This document shows positions 25,864 through 35,227 of a stretch of DNA of 64,000 nucleotides, piece by piece. Source of the stretch: Thermomicrobiaceae bacterium (GTDB lineage: Bacteria > Chloroflexota > Chloroflexia > Thermomicrobiales > Thermomicrobiaceae); contig JADBJL010000090.1 of assembly GCA_014874455.1 (NCBI GenBank), positions 62,001 through 126,000 on the forward strand, given 5' to 3'. The notes under the pieces were generated by a model. That model had not been told where the DNA came from. It worked only from the letters and a program-made list of their open reading frames with translations, and did not search any database. A program made the translations under genes and the position numbers. Positions within the stretch are counted from its first letter, which is position 1. Every line of letters begins with the position of its first letter.

Positions 25864-26802
25864 CTACGAGGCGAAGCGCGCACTTTCTGGTAATCGAGCG
25901 CCGTGCCACCACGCGATGCCGGACATCGGCTTGCGTCCTTCGGGAAGGACTTGCGTGAGGATGACCGGAGCGGTGCCAGTGCCGACCAGCAGGCGGTCGC
26001 TGTCGGCGCGTATGTGTCCGGGCTGGAGTGATGTGCTTTCCTGGGATATGTCGACGTGAAGGACAACCAGGCGCTCCCCGTCTACCGTCGTCCACGCCCG
26101 CGGCCACGGCTGCATCGCCCGTACCAGACGCTCGATCTCCTCCGCCGGCCGAGTCCAATCGATGCGGCCATCTTCCTTCCGAAGCGGTCGCGTATAGCTT
26201 GCTGCCGTCTCGTCTTGCGGCACTGGTATCAACTCTCCCCGAGCATACTGGATCAGCACCTCAGGGAGTTTCTCTGCCGCCAGCACAGCCAGCCGTGCCG
26301 AGAGTTCACCGGCTGTCTCGCCCGGGAAAATGGGAACCCGGAACTGCGCCAGGATTGGCCCGGCATCCATTCGCGCCGACATCTCGATGAACGTTACTCC
26401 GGTCTCCTCGTCACCGTTCAAGATCGCCGCTTGCACCGGAGATGCTCCTCGGTATTTCGGTAGTAGCGAGGGGTGGATATTGACCGCACCGATACGTGGC
26501 AAGCGCAACACTGTTCGCGGCAGGATCTCACCGTACGCGGCGACGACATAAAGGTCGGTCGCCTCCCCCTCGAGCCGGCGCCGGCTCTCAGGAAGCCTGA
26601 GTCCCTCCGGCTGCCAGACCTCCAACCCGAGTTCGAGCCCTGCACGCTTGACCGGCGGAGCGCTCGGCCGCTGCCCACGGCCCGCTGGCCGATCCGGTTG
26701 TGTCACCACGAGGCGAACCACGAAGCGCGGATCGCCAGCAAGCGCGCGAAGGATCGGCACGGCGAAGTCAGCGGTACCGAAGAAAACGATCTCGAGCACC
26801 AT
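25864..26802 (-). CDS. fmt: methionyl-tRNA formyltransferase
   Basis: Formylates initiator Met-tRNA with 10-formyl-THF. The 312-aa protein has the family's GTADFAVPILRAL, VTQPDRPAGRGQ, the catalytic Asn/His/Asp set (AVNIHPSLLPKYRGASP and SARMDAGPI), then the OB-fold tRNA-binding C-terminal domain. Length and motifs are standard. Six bases separate it from the upstream GTPase gene. def, its common neighbour, is not in the window. Confidence 0.95.
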   Translation of the reverse strand: MVLEIVFFGTADFAVPILRALAGDPRFVVRLVVTQPDRPAGRGQRPSAPPVKRAGLELGLEVWQPEGLRLPESRRRLEGEATDLYVVAAYGEILPRTVLRLPRIGAVNIHPSLLPKYRGASPVQAAILNGDEETGVTFIEMSARMDAGPILAQFRVPIFPGETAGELSARLAVLAAEKLPEVLIQYARGELIPVPQDETAASYTRPLRKEDGRIDWTRPAEEIERLVRAMQPWPRAWTTVDGERLVVLHVDISQESTSLQPGHIRADSDRLLVGTGTAPVILTQVLPEGRKPMSGIAWWHGARLPESARFAS

Positions 26803-26808
26803 GCACGT

Positions 26809-27315
26809 CTAGACCCGCTGGCGCGCCGCTCGCTCGACGGCACTCGTCGCGAGGAATTCGAAAGCCCCCCTCACATTGAGGCCGGTCTTCGCAGAGACGA
26901 TCGCGTGTGGCGCGTGTACGACGCGAGCGAAGACCCGGCCCCACAGGATCGGGAACGCCGGTGAGAGGTCGGCCTTGTTCCCAACGATCAGCAGGCCAGC
27001 CTCGGGCGCGTACTCCCTACAGCGGCGGTACCACTCAACTAATCGCTCGAGCGAGGACAGGCTGGTCACGTCGTAGACCAGCATCGCCGCCTGAGCGCCC
27101 AAGTAGAAGACGGGGCGGTTCCCGCTCTGCCCCTCGATATCCCAGATGGCGAGCTTCACGACCTCGTCGCCGATCCTGAACTCCTGGGTAGTGATATCGA
27201 TGCCGAGCGTTACTTGCCGTGCCTGGCTGAACTTTCCCCGCGCATACCGGCGCACCAGGGAAGTCTTGCCGACGTTCCCCTCTCCGCCGATGATCACCTT
27301 CAGCGTCCGTTGCAT
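26809..27315 (-). CDS. Ras/Rab-like small GTPase
   Basis: 168-aa single-domain GTPase of the Ras superfamily type found sporadically in bacteria (related in kind to MglA or Rab-like prokaryotic GTPases). It has the P-loop GGEGNVGKTS (10-19), switch I Thr36, switch II WDIEGQ (58-63) where the usual DTAGQ has Glu in place of Ala, NKAD (113-116) and SAK (141-143). There is no C-terminal lipidation cysteine. It starts a transcript with fmt and nfi from its own TTGATC-18-TATACT promoter. No MglB/roadblock-type GAP gene is adjacent, so its partner and role are unknown. Confidence 0.85.
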   Translation of the reverse strand: MQRTLKVIIGGEGNVGKTSLVRRYARGKFSQARQVTLGIDITTQEFRIGDEVVKLAIWDIEGQSGNRPVFYLGAQAAMLVYDVTSLSSLERLVEWYRRCREYAPEAGLLIVGNKADLSPAFPILWGRVFARVVHAPHAIVSAKTGLNVRGAFEFLATSAVERAARQRV

Positions 27316-27353
27316 CGCCGCCCCCGAGGAGTCCAGACGGTGGGTCAGGGCTC

Positions 27354-27383
27354 AGTATAGAGCGGTCACGACCCAGGGATCAA
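27354..27383 (-). promoter_or_regulatory. GTPase-fmt-nfi promoter, TTGATC-18-TATACT
   Basis: Minus-strand TTGATC (27378-27383) and TATACT (27354-27359), spacing 18. Predicted transcript start near 27347, 32 bases before the ATG, which is preceded by CGGGGG. Confidence 0.68.
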
Positions 27384-27457
27384 CGTACAATCGTGGGGCG
27401 ATACCGTAGCCGGACTGCCCGCAGGCACTGGCCTTCGATCGTCGAGGTTCTTGCGAG

Positions 27458-30400
27458 ATGGAAGACTTGGCTCGGGAAAGTCGCGTCTCCTCTCCAGAGC
27501 GTACCCGGCTCTTCGCGCTGGCGATTCTCGCCCTGGCGCTGGCCGTACGCGTAGTCGGCTTGACCTGGGACGGTGGATATCTCCTCCACCCCGATGAACG
27601 CTTCCTCACCATCGTCGCGGTCGATCGCATCCATTGGCCGGGCATCTCCCACCTCGCTACCATCCTCGATCCCGCTCACAGCCCCCTCAATCCACGCGCG
27701 CTCGGCCCAGACGGGCGTCCACAACAGTACGCATACGGCTCACTGCCACTCTATGTCGTGAAAGTCGCGGCATGGGTCGCAGGCCGCTGGCTCGATCCTA
27801 CCCCGCTACCACACACGACAATCGCGTATGTCGGGCGCTTTCTCAGCGCCCTCCTCGATGTGGCGACCATCGCGCTCGCAATGGCCTTCGCAAGCCGGGC
27901 GTACGGGCGGGCGGCCGCACTCCTGACAGGGCTCCTCCTCGCACTCAGCGTCATCATGATCCAGCAAGCGCACTTCTTCGTCGTCGATCCCTGGACGACG
28001 ACGTTCACGATGGCCACGCTCGTGTGCGCGCTGCGGCTCTCCGAGACAGGCCGAGCACGGTGGGCACTGCTTTCCGGAGCCGGGTTCGGAGCCGCTCTCT
28101 CCACGAAGGCGAGCATCCTACCTCTTGCCATCCCGGTGCTCCTTGCCATTGCGTGGCCGCCTCTGTTGTCTCGTGACTGGAAGCCGAGGGACAGCCGGGC
28201 TCGGCTGGCTATGGCGTTCGTCGGTGCTACAGGCGTCACCTTCCTGCTCGTCGAACCGTACGCGGTGCTGTCGCCCAGGCCCTTTTTAAGCGACATCCTG
28301 CTCCAGTGGCAGATCGCCACCGGTCGGGTGGACGTGCCGTATACACTCCAATACGTCGAGACCACACGAGGGGTCTACCAGCTCGAACAACTCGTCAAAT
28401 GGGGTCTCGGCCCCCCACTGGGTCTCGCCTGTCTCGTCGCCGTGCTCGTGGCCGCCCGTCGCTGGTGGACGGCTCGCCGGCCGAGCGATCTGATCCTGCT
28501 GAGCTGGATCGTCGCTGACAGAGCCAGCATAGCTGGCGCGGAGACTAAGTACCTGCGCTACCTGCTACCGCTGGTACCACCGCTGGTTATCCTTGCGAGC
28601 TCGATGCTGGTATCCTGGGCGAGCCGGAGCGGATCCGGGATACACCAGGCTTTGCCGCGCGTCATCGTTGCTGGCATCGTACTCTCGACCGCTGGATGGG
28701 CTTTGGCTTTCTCCTCCATCTATTGGCAGACACACCCGCGGATCGCTGCCTCGCGCTGGATGCTCGACAACATCCCGAGGGGTGCATCGATAGGGCTGGA
28801 GCACTGGGACGACGCGCTTCCCCTCAACCTAAATGACGTGCCAAGCGCGAGAACGGCATTCCGGTCGGTGTCCTTCGCCCTCTACGATATCCGCCCGAAC
28901 GAAGAGGCATTCGACTACATCGCAGCCAACCTCGAGCAGGTCGACTATATCGTCCTCAGCAGCGACCGCCTGGCCAGGTCGATTCCACGGGTGCCGTGGC
29001 GCTACCCGGTGACCGCCGAGTACTACCGACTGCTCGAGCAGGGGCAGCTCGGCTTCCAGCTCGTCTACGAGGCGCGCGCTCTGCCTCATCTCGGGCCACT
29101 GACGATCGACGACCTTGCTGCGGACGAGAGCTTCACCGTCTATGACCACCCGAGAGTCAGGATCTATCGCAAAGTGCAGCAGCTTTCCCGCGAGGAGCTC
29201 CGCGAGCGGTTCGCGTGGGCGCTGGCTCAGCCGTTCGACCCGAGCCGAGAGCGACCCCCAGAGTACAAGGCTCTGCTCGGCCGCCCGGCATCTACGATCG
29301 AGACCGCAGGCGATATCGGCTGGTCGACGCCGCTGACCGGATCTCAACTGGTCGCGGTCGTCTGGTGGCTTCTCGTCACAGCGATCCTCGGAGCCACTGC
29401 CTTGCCCCTCGCGCCGCGGCTGTTCCCTGCATTCCCCGACGGAGGCCTTGGCCTCGCGCGTCTCTTGGGTCTGGTAGCGACGGGTTACGTTACCTGGATC
29501 CTCGTGAGCCTCGGAATCATGCCCTTCACCATGCCGTGGCTGGTCATACCAGCGGCTCTGGTGAGCGTAGCGACCAGTGTTGCCGCTCGGTTGCGACCAG
29601 CGCAGCTTGCAGGCTACCTGCGTGCGCGTCTACTGTACCTCGCCGCTTCCGAGACGGTCTTCTGGCTCGCCTTCCTGCTGTTTCTCACCTTCCGGTGGTT
29701 GAACCCGGATCTGTGGCACCCGATCTTCGGCGGCGAGAAGCCGATGGAACTCGCTTATCTCAACGCGGTGGCCCGCAGTCTGAGCTTGCCGCCGTACGAC
29801 CCCTGGTTCGCCGACGGCACGATGAACTATTACTACTACGGTTTCTTCCTGGTCGCGTACCTATGGAAATTGAGCGGTGTTGCGCCGGAGATCGGCTTCC
29901 AGCTCAGTGTCGCCACGCTTGCCGGGTTGCTTGCGAGCGGCCTCTTCAGCTTGGGAGCCGCCATTGGCCGTGCACTCCAGCCTCGCGGGCAGGTGACCTG
30001 GATGTATACGCTCGCGTCAGGTGGCCTCACGGTTGTCCTGGGTCTGCTGACCGGCAACCTCGATCCCTTATGGCAGATCCTCTCGCGCAACACGCTGACC
30101 ATCGATTTCTGGCAAAGCTCTCGCGCCGTCACCCACGCGATAACCGAGTTCCCCTACTTCACCTTCGTGTGGGCCGACCTGCATCCCCATGCCATCGCTC
30201 AGCCACTGATCGTCCTCTTGCTCGCACTCGTCTTGAGCCGCTGGCTCCAGGCGCGCCGAAGCCGGCTGGTCGGGAGCCTGCTCATGATCAGTATCGCCAG
30301 CTTGACCGCCGGTTCCCTCGCGGTGACGAATACCTGGGACGCGCCGCTTGCGGCTCTCATGCTCACCGTCTTCGCCCTGGCGCCAGCCCTGAGGCGGCCC

Positions 30401-31942
30401 CGGTTCTCCGTTCAGCCACTGGTGGCTGGCGCACTGCTCGCGGTCGCGATGCTGGGCGCTAGCTGGGTGCTGTTCAGCCCGTTCTTCGCACGGTTCGTTT
30501 TCGCCGCTGGAGGGCTCGCGCCGACCACCAGTGGGACGCCCGTCGGTGAGTACCTGACTCACTTCGGCGTCCTCCTCGGGTTGCTGACCACGTCGACGCT
30601 CTGGTGGTTGATACGTGAGCGCTCGGCTTGGGAGACGAGCATTGTGCGGGCAGCTCTCTTCGGCGTGGGAACGGCCGCTGGTGGCTATTGCTTGGGGAAG
30701 CTCCTTTTCGCTCGCGAACTCGGCATCCCTTTGGAAGTCGACTGGACGGGGCTGGTCACGGTACTGCTCGTCGGCATGCTCGCCCCGTTCGTCGCGCTGG
30801 CGCTCGTCGGCGGAGAGTCAGGACACCTCGAGCTGCTGGCCGGTGTGTCCCTGCTCAACGCGACCGCCGGACTCCTTCTGGCACTTCGACCTGCGGCCGG
30901 CGTAGCCTTGATCCCCGCCGTGCTCGCATCGGTCGCGGTGCTTCGCCTACGGCGCAGATCGGTACTCGGCTTCGTCACCCTCGTTGCATCTGCTGGCCTC
31001 TGGATTACGGTCGTCGTCGACCTCGTGCTCATCGTCGACGACCTCTACCGGTCACCTTGGGAGCGGATGAACACCGTTTTCAAGTTCTACCTCGAAGCCT
31101 GGCTCTTATTCGCAGTCGCCGCGGGAGCCGCCACTACGTGGCTGTTCTGGACGAGCTGGCAGGCGCTCGCCGGTACGGCGGAGACGACGCTCGGGATCAT
31201 TTCGCGCTGGGCTCTTCCTCGGCGACTACCGGCAACCAGCCTGCGAGTCGTCGGAGCCCGAGCGGCACCGTATTTTCTGATTGCTGTCAGCGCCTTCTTT
31301 CTGGCCGCCGGCCTTCTCTACCCTGTCCTCGGCACCCCGCAGCGGCTCGCCCAGCGTATGCCGACCACCCCCTCACCCGGGAGCCTCGATGGCTATGCCT
31401 GGATGAAGGGCGCTTGGATCCAGAATCAACTCGGCGAGCCGCTCATGCTGACCGGCGACTACGAGGCGATCCGATGGCTCCGGGAGCATGCGCGTGGTAA
31501 CCCCGTGATCGTAGAGGCCAGCATCGGGCCTTACCGAGGGAACGGCGCCCGCATCTCGTCAGCGACCGGCCTCCCCACCGTCTTAGGATGGGATCGGCAC
31601 GAGCGGCAGCAACGGCAGACGCCAGCGGTCGACCAGCGGCTACTCGACGTTCGCGAGCTGTACCAGACAACCGATCTGCAGCGAAAACGGTGGTTACTGC
31701 GCCGTTACGGCGTGCGCTACGTCGTCGTCGGCGATGTCGAGCGGCGCTGGCGAATCGATCCCCCGTTCGCTGGCGCGCGCTCCGATGCCGAGCCATACGC
31801 CTCCGAGGCCGGGCTCGCGGCGTTTCAGCAACTCGAGGGATCGCTGCTCCGGCGTGTCTTTCAGTCGGACTCGACAGTCATCTATGAGGTACTTCCCTTC
31901 CCTGCCCTGCCGCCAGCGACGGGCGGAGCTAGCCCCACATGA
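27458..31942 (+). CDS. giant membrane protein: GT39/PMT-like N-terminus fused to DUF2298-type core
   Basis: 1494 aa with roughly 25-30 hydrophobic segments. The N-terminal third resembles lipid-linked-sugar glycosyltransferases (PMT/ArnT type): the first outside loop has LLHPDERF with paired acidic residues, as in the catalytic Asp of that fold. From about residue 735 the protein is of the DUF2298 type: EKPMELAYL, YDPWFADG, NYYYYGFF, ITEFPYFTFVWADLHPH, ERMNTVFKFYLEAW and ATGLPTVLGWDRHE. The reading frame is uninterrupted. It overlaps the next gene by four bases, which carries the same DUF2298 core. A role in polyprenyl-sugar transfer to protein or glycan outside the membrane is likely but unproven. 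Confidence 0.8.
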   Translation: MEDLARESRVSSPERTRLFALAILALALAVRVVGLTWDGGYLLHPDERFLTIVAVDRIHWPGISHLATILDPAHSPLNPRALGPDGRPQQYAYGSLPLYVVKVAAWVAGRWLDPTPLPHTTIAYVGRFLSALLDVATIALAMAFASRAYGRAAALLTGLLLALSVIMIQQAHFFVVDPWTTTFTMATLVCALRLSETGRARWALLSGAGFGAALSTKASILPLAIPVLLAIAWPPLLSRDWKPRDSRARLAMAFVGATGVTFLLVEPYAVLSPRPFLSDILLQWQIATGRVDVPYTLQYVETTRGVYQLEQLVKWGLGPPLGLACLVAVLVAARRWWTARRPSDLILLSWIVADRASIAGAETKYLRYLLPLVPPLVILASSMLVSWASRSGSGIHQALPRVIVAGIVLSTAGWALAFSSIYWQTHPRIAASRWMLDNIPRGASIGLEHWDDALPLNLNDVPSARTAFRSVSFALYDIRPNEEAFDYIAANLEQVDYIVLSSDRLARSIPRVPWRYPVTAEYYRLLEQGQLGFQLVYEARALPHLGPLTIDDLAADESFTVYDHPRVRIYRKVQQLSREELRERFAWALAQPFDPSRERPPEYKALLGRPASTIETAGDIGWSTPLTGSQLVAVVWWLLVTAILGATALPLAPRLFPAFPDGGLGLARLLGLVATGYVTWILVSLGIMPFTMPWLVIPAALVSVATSVAARLRPAQLAGYLRARLLYLAASETVFWLAFLLFLTFRWLNPDLWHPIFGGEKPMELAYLNAVARSLSLPPYDPWFADGTMNYYYYGFFLVAYLWKLSGVAPEIGFQLSVATLAGLLASGLFSLGAAIGRALQPRGQVTWMYTLASGGLTVVLGLLTGNLDPLWQILSRNTLTIDFWQSSRAVTHAITEFPYFTFVWADLHPHAIAQPLIVLLLALVLSRWLQARRSRLVGSLLMISIASLTAGSLAVTNTWDAPLAALMLTVFALAPALRRPRFSVQPLVAGALLAVAMLGASWVLFSPFFARFVFAAGGLAPTTSGTPVGEYLTHFGVLLGLLTTSTLWWLIRERSAWETSIVRAALFGVGTAAGGYCLGKLLFARELGIPLEVDWTGLVTVLLVGMLAPFVALALVGGESGHLELLAGVSLLNATAGLLLALRPAAGVALIPAVLASVAVLRLRRRSVLGFVTLVASAGLWITVVVDLVLIVDDLYRSPWERMNTVFKFYLEAWLLFAVAAGAATTWLFWTSWQALAGTAETTLGIISRWALPRRLPATSLRVVGARAAPYFLIAVSAFFLAAGLLYPVLGTPQRLAQRMPTTPSPGSLDGYAWMKGAWIQNQLGEPLMLTGDYEAIRWLREHARGNPVIVEASIGPYRGNGARISSATGLPTVLGWDRHERQQRQTPAVDQRLLDVRELYQTTDLQRKRWLLRRYGVRYVVVGDVERRWRIDPPFAGARSDAEPYASEAGLAAFQQLEGSLLRRVFQSDSTVIYEVLPFPALPPATGGASPT

Positions 31943-34251
31943 CCGTCGGTGACACCGCATTCCAGGCGATCCATTGGTATCTGGCGGTCTCGCTGCTCGG
32001 ATGGGTCGGGTATCCGATCCTGTACCGTGCTTGCGCCCGCTTGATGGATCGCGGTGTATCTCTCGTCCGGCCGGGGGGCCTGCTCCTCGTCGTCGTGCCG
32101 GTGTGGTGGACGTCGGAAACGCTGTCGCTTCCGTTCCGCGTCGAGACCCTCGTTGCGGCTGCGGGAGTCGTCGCTCTCGCGGGCATGGGGCTCGAGCTGG
32201 CACGTCCTGGCGCTCTCCCCTTCATCAAGCGCCGGTGGCGCCTCGTCGGTGTCCTCGAGCTGATGAGCCTCCTCGCCTTCGTGCTTTATGTCGCATTTCG
32301 GGGCTTTCAACCGGATATCGCCTACACCGAGAAACCGATGGATCTAGCCTTCCTCGCGAGCGCCACCCGAACCGAGCGGTTGCCAGTCCCGGATCCGTGG
32401 TTCGCCGGGCTGCCGGCGAACTACTATGTCTTTGGTTACGTGCAGGCTGCCTCGCTGGCCAAACTGACCGGCACGTCGCCTGAGATCGCCTTTAACCTCG
32501 CGCTCGCGACGGTCTTCGCGCTGACAACCACCTCGGCCTTCGGAATAGCCGCAGACCTGGCGCGGCTCTGGCAACCTCATGCGGTAGGCCGACGATGGTG
32601 GCTCGGCGGAGCTGCCGCGGTCGTCTTGCTCATCGGGCTCGGCAACCTGTACACCCCTTGGCAACTCCTTCACCACCCTAGCACCACGCTGCATGCCTCC
32701 TGGTGGCAGGGGGTCGGTTGGCGAGCGTCACGAGTGATCGTCGACTCCGGATTCCCCTGGGACGGCGAACCGCGCCCGACGATCAACGAGTTCCCTGCCT
32801 TCTCGTTTGTGTTGGGGGATCTCCACCCACACCTTCTGGCTCTCCCGACATTGTTGCTCGGGCTTGGAGTCGCGCTCTCTCTGTTCCTCGACCCTGCTAA
32901 CCGTTGGGGGTGGTTGCTCGGGGGATTGGTTGCGGGAAGCGCTTATGCTGCTAATTCCTGGGATATGCCGACTATCGCTCTCTTCACCCTGGCGGCGCTC
33001 GCAGTTTCCACTGCCTCGATCCGCAGCGCGACCAAGGCGCTGGCAGCCGCAGCCTTCGTGCTAATTGCCATAATCGTCTCCTTCCCATTCAGCCACCGCT
33101 ACGTCCCATCATTCGGCGCCCAACCGGAGCTCATCCCGGAGCCGTTTGCCTCGCTCCCGCTCGTCGGTTGGCTGACCCGGACGCTCGGTATCGTGGTGTG
33201 GTCGCGGAGTTCGGTCGGAGAATTGCTGCTCGTCCACGGGCTGTTTCTGTTCCTTGGCTGGTTTCTCCTGGCTTTCCTGGTCGAGCGACTACCCGAACCG
33301 CTGCGCCCCTCTCCCGCAGTCAGCGTGGCGGTGATCGGTTCCGTTGGGGCTCTGGCCATCCTCGGTGACTTCCCGGCTCTGAGCCTCTTCGGGTTGCCGG
33401 CCGCGGCGTTGCTCTGGATCGCTTGGGCCGGCGATCTTCCGGCAGCGGAGCGGTTCACCGCACTGCTTCTCGGCCTCTGCTGGGCGTTGATCACAGGGGT
33501 GGAGATCTTTTACCTGCAGGATGTTTTCGGTGATCGGATGAACACCGTCTTCAAAATCTACTTCCAGGCATGGGCCCTCCAGTCGGTCGTGTTGGGAGCC
33601 GCGCTGCCCGCTCTAATCCACCGCCTCGGAGCCAGTCGTCGCGCGGTGAGGCTCGGCCTCGGCGGCGTCGCGGGACTGCTCGTACTCGGTTCAGCGACCT
33701 ACCTTCCAATCTCTGCTTATCACTGGACGGGGGGCTTTTCCACCTGGAGGGGGATAGACGGGCTGAGCTATTTGGAAGCGATTGCCCCGAACGAGGTGGC
33801 TGGGATCGCCTGGTTGCGCGCGCACGCCTCGCCTGGCACCAGCCTCGTCGAGGCGCCGGGTTGCTCATACGGCGTGACCGGCGGTATCCCCCACAATCGC
33901 GTCTCGATGGCAACCGGCATTCCCACGATCCTCGGTTGGACCGGACACGAGTACCAGTGGCGCCGGGGTAGCGCGGCCCAGCTCACCGAGTTGGACGCGC
34001 GCCGCGAGGAGGTTGCGGCCATCTACCAGGAGGCGGATCCCGCACTGTTGAGCACCATCCTTGAGCGATATCGAGTGAGCTTCGTCTACATCGGAACACT
34101 GGAGCGGCGTGGCTTGGGGCCGCAGTGCGGCACGCTTTCCACGCCCGATCCCCAGCGGCTCGAGCGCTCGCTGGCAGCGCTCGGCTGGCGTCAGTACTTC
34201 GCGGAGGGCGAGGTAGCCATTTACGGCCCGCCGGGAGAGACGGCACCGTGA
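31939..34251 (+). CDS. DUF2298-type polytopic membrane protein
   Basis: 770 aa, about 15-18 membrane segments. It matches the C-terminal half of its upstream neighbour motif by motif: EKPMDLAFL (about 133), PDPWFAGLPANYYVFGY, INEFPAFSFVLGDLHPH, ANSWDMP, DRMNTVFKIYFQAW and ATGIPTILGWTGHEYQW. It lacks the GT39-like N-terminal part. The ATGA overlap with the giant gene implies coupled translation. The shared HPH, NYY and W-H-E elements could be active-site residues; no biochemical role is known to me for the family. Confidence 0.78.
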   Translation: MTVGDTAFQAIHWYLAVSLLGWVGYPILYRACARLMDRGVSLVRPGGLLLVVVPVWWTSETLSLPFRVETLVAAAGVVALAGMGLELARPGALPFIKRRWRLVGVLELMSLLAFVLYVAFRGFQPDIAYTEKPMDLAFLASATRTERLPVPDPWFAGLPANYYVFGYVQAASLAKLTGTSPEIAFNLALATVFALTTTSAFGIAADLARLWQPHAVGRRWWLGGAAAVVLLIGLGNLYTPWQLLHHPSTTLHASWWQGVGWRASRVIVDSGFPWDGEPRPTINEFPAFSFVLGDLHPHLLALPTLLLGLGVALSLFLDPANRWGWLLGGLVAGSAYAANSWDMPTIALFTLAALAVSTASIRSATKALAAAAFVLIAIIVSFPFSHRYVPSFGAQPELIPEPFASLPLVGWLTRTLGIVVWSRSSVGELLLVHGLFLFLGWFLLAFLVERLPEPLRPSPAVSVAVIGSVGALAILGDFPALSLFGLPAAALLWIAWAGDLPAAERFTALLLGLCWALITGVEIFYLQDVFGDRMNTVFKIYFQAWALQSVVLGAALPALIHRLGASRRAVRLGLGGVAGLLVLGSATYLPISAYHWTGGFSTWRGIDGLSYLEAIAPNEVAGIAWLRAHASPGTSLVEAPGCSYGVTGGIPHNRVSMATGIPTILGWTGHEYQWRRGSAAQLTELDARREEVAAIYQEADPALLSTILERYRVSFVYIGTLERRGLGPQCGTLSTPDPQRLERSLAALGWRQYFAEGEVAIYGPPGETAP

Positions 34252-34283
34252 CCAGATACCGCATTGTGACCGGTCAAACTCGA

Positions 34284-34312
34284 TTGACCAGGGGATATGC
34301 CTGTGGTACGAT
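34284..34312 (+). promoter_or_regulatory. infC operon promoter, TTGACC-17-TACGAT
   Basis: TTGACC (34284-34289) and TACGAT (34307-34312) at 17-base spacing, starting 33 bases after the preceding stop. Predicted leader about 60 nt. Confidence 0.7.
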
Positions 34313-34322
34313 TTGGGTCGGC

Positions 34323-34342
34323 CTCGCCACGCTCGTGGCGAG
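34323..34342 (+). promoter_or_regulatory. stem-loop in infC leader
   Basis: CTCGCCAC and GTGGCGAG form a perfect 8-bp stem with a GCTC loop close to the predicted 5' end of the infC-rpmI-rplT messenger. Leaders of this operon are regulatory in other bacteria (L20 or IF3), but this hairpin is not shown to match any known class. Confidence 0.4.
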
Positions 34343-34378
34343 TGCTGTTATCCCTGTACGTAGGATGAGGAGGGCTCC

Positions 34379-34960
34379 ATCAGTAGCACGAGACCGCTGC
34401 GTGTTAACGAGCGTATCCGAGTACCCGAAGTCCGGCTCATCGACGAACACGGCACCCACATCGGTGTCGTCCGTACCAGCGAAGCGCTTCAAATGGCGCG
34501 CGAGCGGGGACTCGACCTCGTCGAGGTGCAGCCGAATGCCGTGCCGCCGGTCTGCCGGCTGATGGATTACGGCAAGTACCGGTACGAGGAGAGTCGCCGC
34601 GAACGAGAGTCGCGCAAGCGGCAGCGAACGATCGAAATCAAGGAAATCCGCATGCGCCCGCGGATCGATACCCACGACTTCCAGACTAAGGTTCGCCAGG
34701 CGCAGCAGTTCCTGGAGGACGGCGCCAAGGTCAAAGTGACCGTGCTCTTCCGCGGGCGCGAGATTGCGCATCAGGATCTCGGGGAGCGCTTGCTCCAGCG
34801 GATGGCGGAGCAACTGCGCGACCGCGCTGTGTTGGATCAGCCACCGCACTTGGAAGGGCGGACGATGGTAATGCTTCTCTCGCCATTGCAGGCCGCGCCA
34901 GCCACTTCCCGGCCGAGTGCGCCTGAGCCGGCCCGCGAGTCGACGCAAGCGATGGAGTAG
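34379..34960 (+). CDS. infC: translation initiation factor IF-3, non-standard ATC start
   Basis: Prevents 50S joining and proofreads the initiator codon on the 30S subunit. The ORF track begins at an internal ATG (34493) and misses the conserved N-terminal start RVNERIRVPEVRLIDE. In this frame a TAG at 34361 is followed by only GAT GAG GAG GGC TCC before ATC at 34379, with no ATG, GTG or TTG; GAGGAGGG lies just upstream of that ATC. The start is thus most likely ATC, giving 193 aa. Non-standard starts of infC are known elsewhere and let IF-3 control its own synthesis. The C-terminal tail past about 175 is Pro/Ala/Glu-rich. Confidence 0.9.
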   Translation: MSSTRPLRVNERIRVPEVRLIDEHGTHIGVVRTSEALQMARERGLDLVEVQPNAVPPVCRLMDYGKYRYEESRRERESRKRQRTIEIKEIRMRPRIDTHDFQTKVRQAQQFLEDGAKVKVTVLFRGREIAHQDLGERLLQRMAEQLRDRAVLDQPPHLEGRTMVMLLSPLQAAPATSRPSAPEPARESTQAME

Positions 34961-34970
34961 GGGACGGACG

Positions 34971-35177
34971 ATGACGAAAGTGAAGATGAAGACCAAGCGA
35001 GCCGCAGCCAAGCGCTTCAAGGTCACCGCTACCGGGAAGATCCTCCGGATGCGCGGTGCCCGCGGCCACAACCGGACGAAGAAGGCCAAGCGCACGATCC
35101 GCGCCTTCGACAAAATGGTGGAAGTGGCTCCCGCCGATCGGCACCGCTTCAAGCAGCTCTTACCCTATAGCCTATGA
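34971..35177 (+). CDS. rpmI: 50S ribosomal protein L35
   Basis: 68-aa basic ribosomal protein with the typical start TKVKMKTKRAAAKRFKVT and the GHNRTKKAKRT core. The ATG at 34971 follows GGGGACGGACG; the ORF-track extension lies in infC. Eleven bases after infC, in the conserved infC-rpmI-rplT order. Confidence 0.96.
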   Translation: MTKVKMKTKRAAAKRFKVTATGKILRMRGARGHNRTKKAKRTIRAFDKMVEVAPADRHRFKQLLPYSL

Positions 35178-35227
35178 TGTGACCAGCCTCAGTATCGAGG
35201 CAGGCCTACGGGCAGCGCGTGTAGACG

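Noticed and set aside
34493-34960. infC starting at the ATG given in the ORF track
   Set aside because: It would delete the conserved IF-3 N-terminal segment, which is present in frame upstream.
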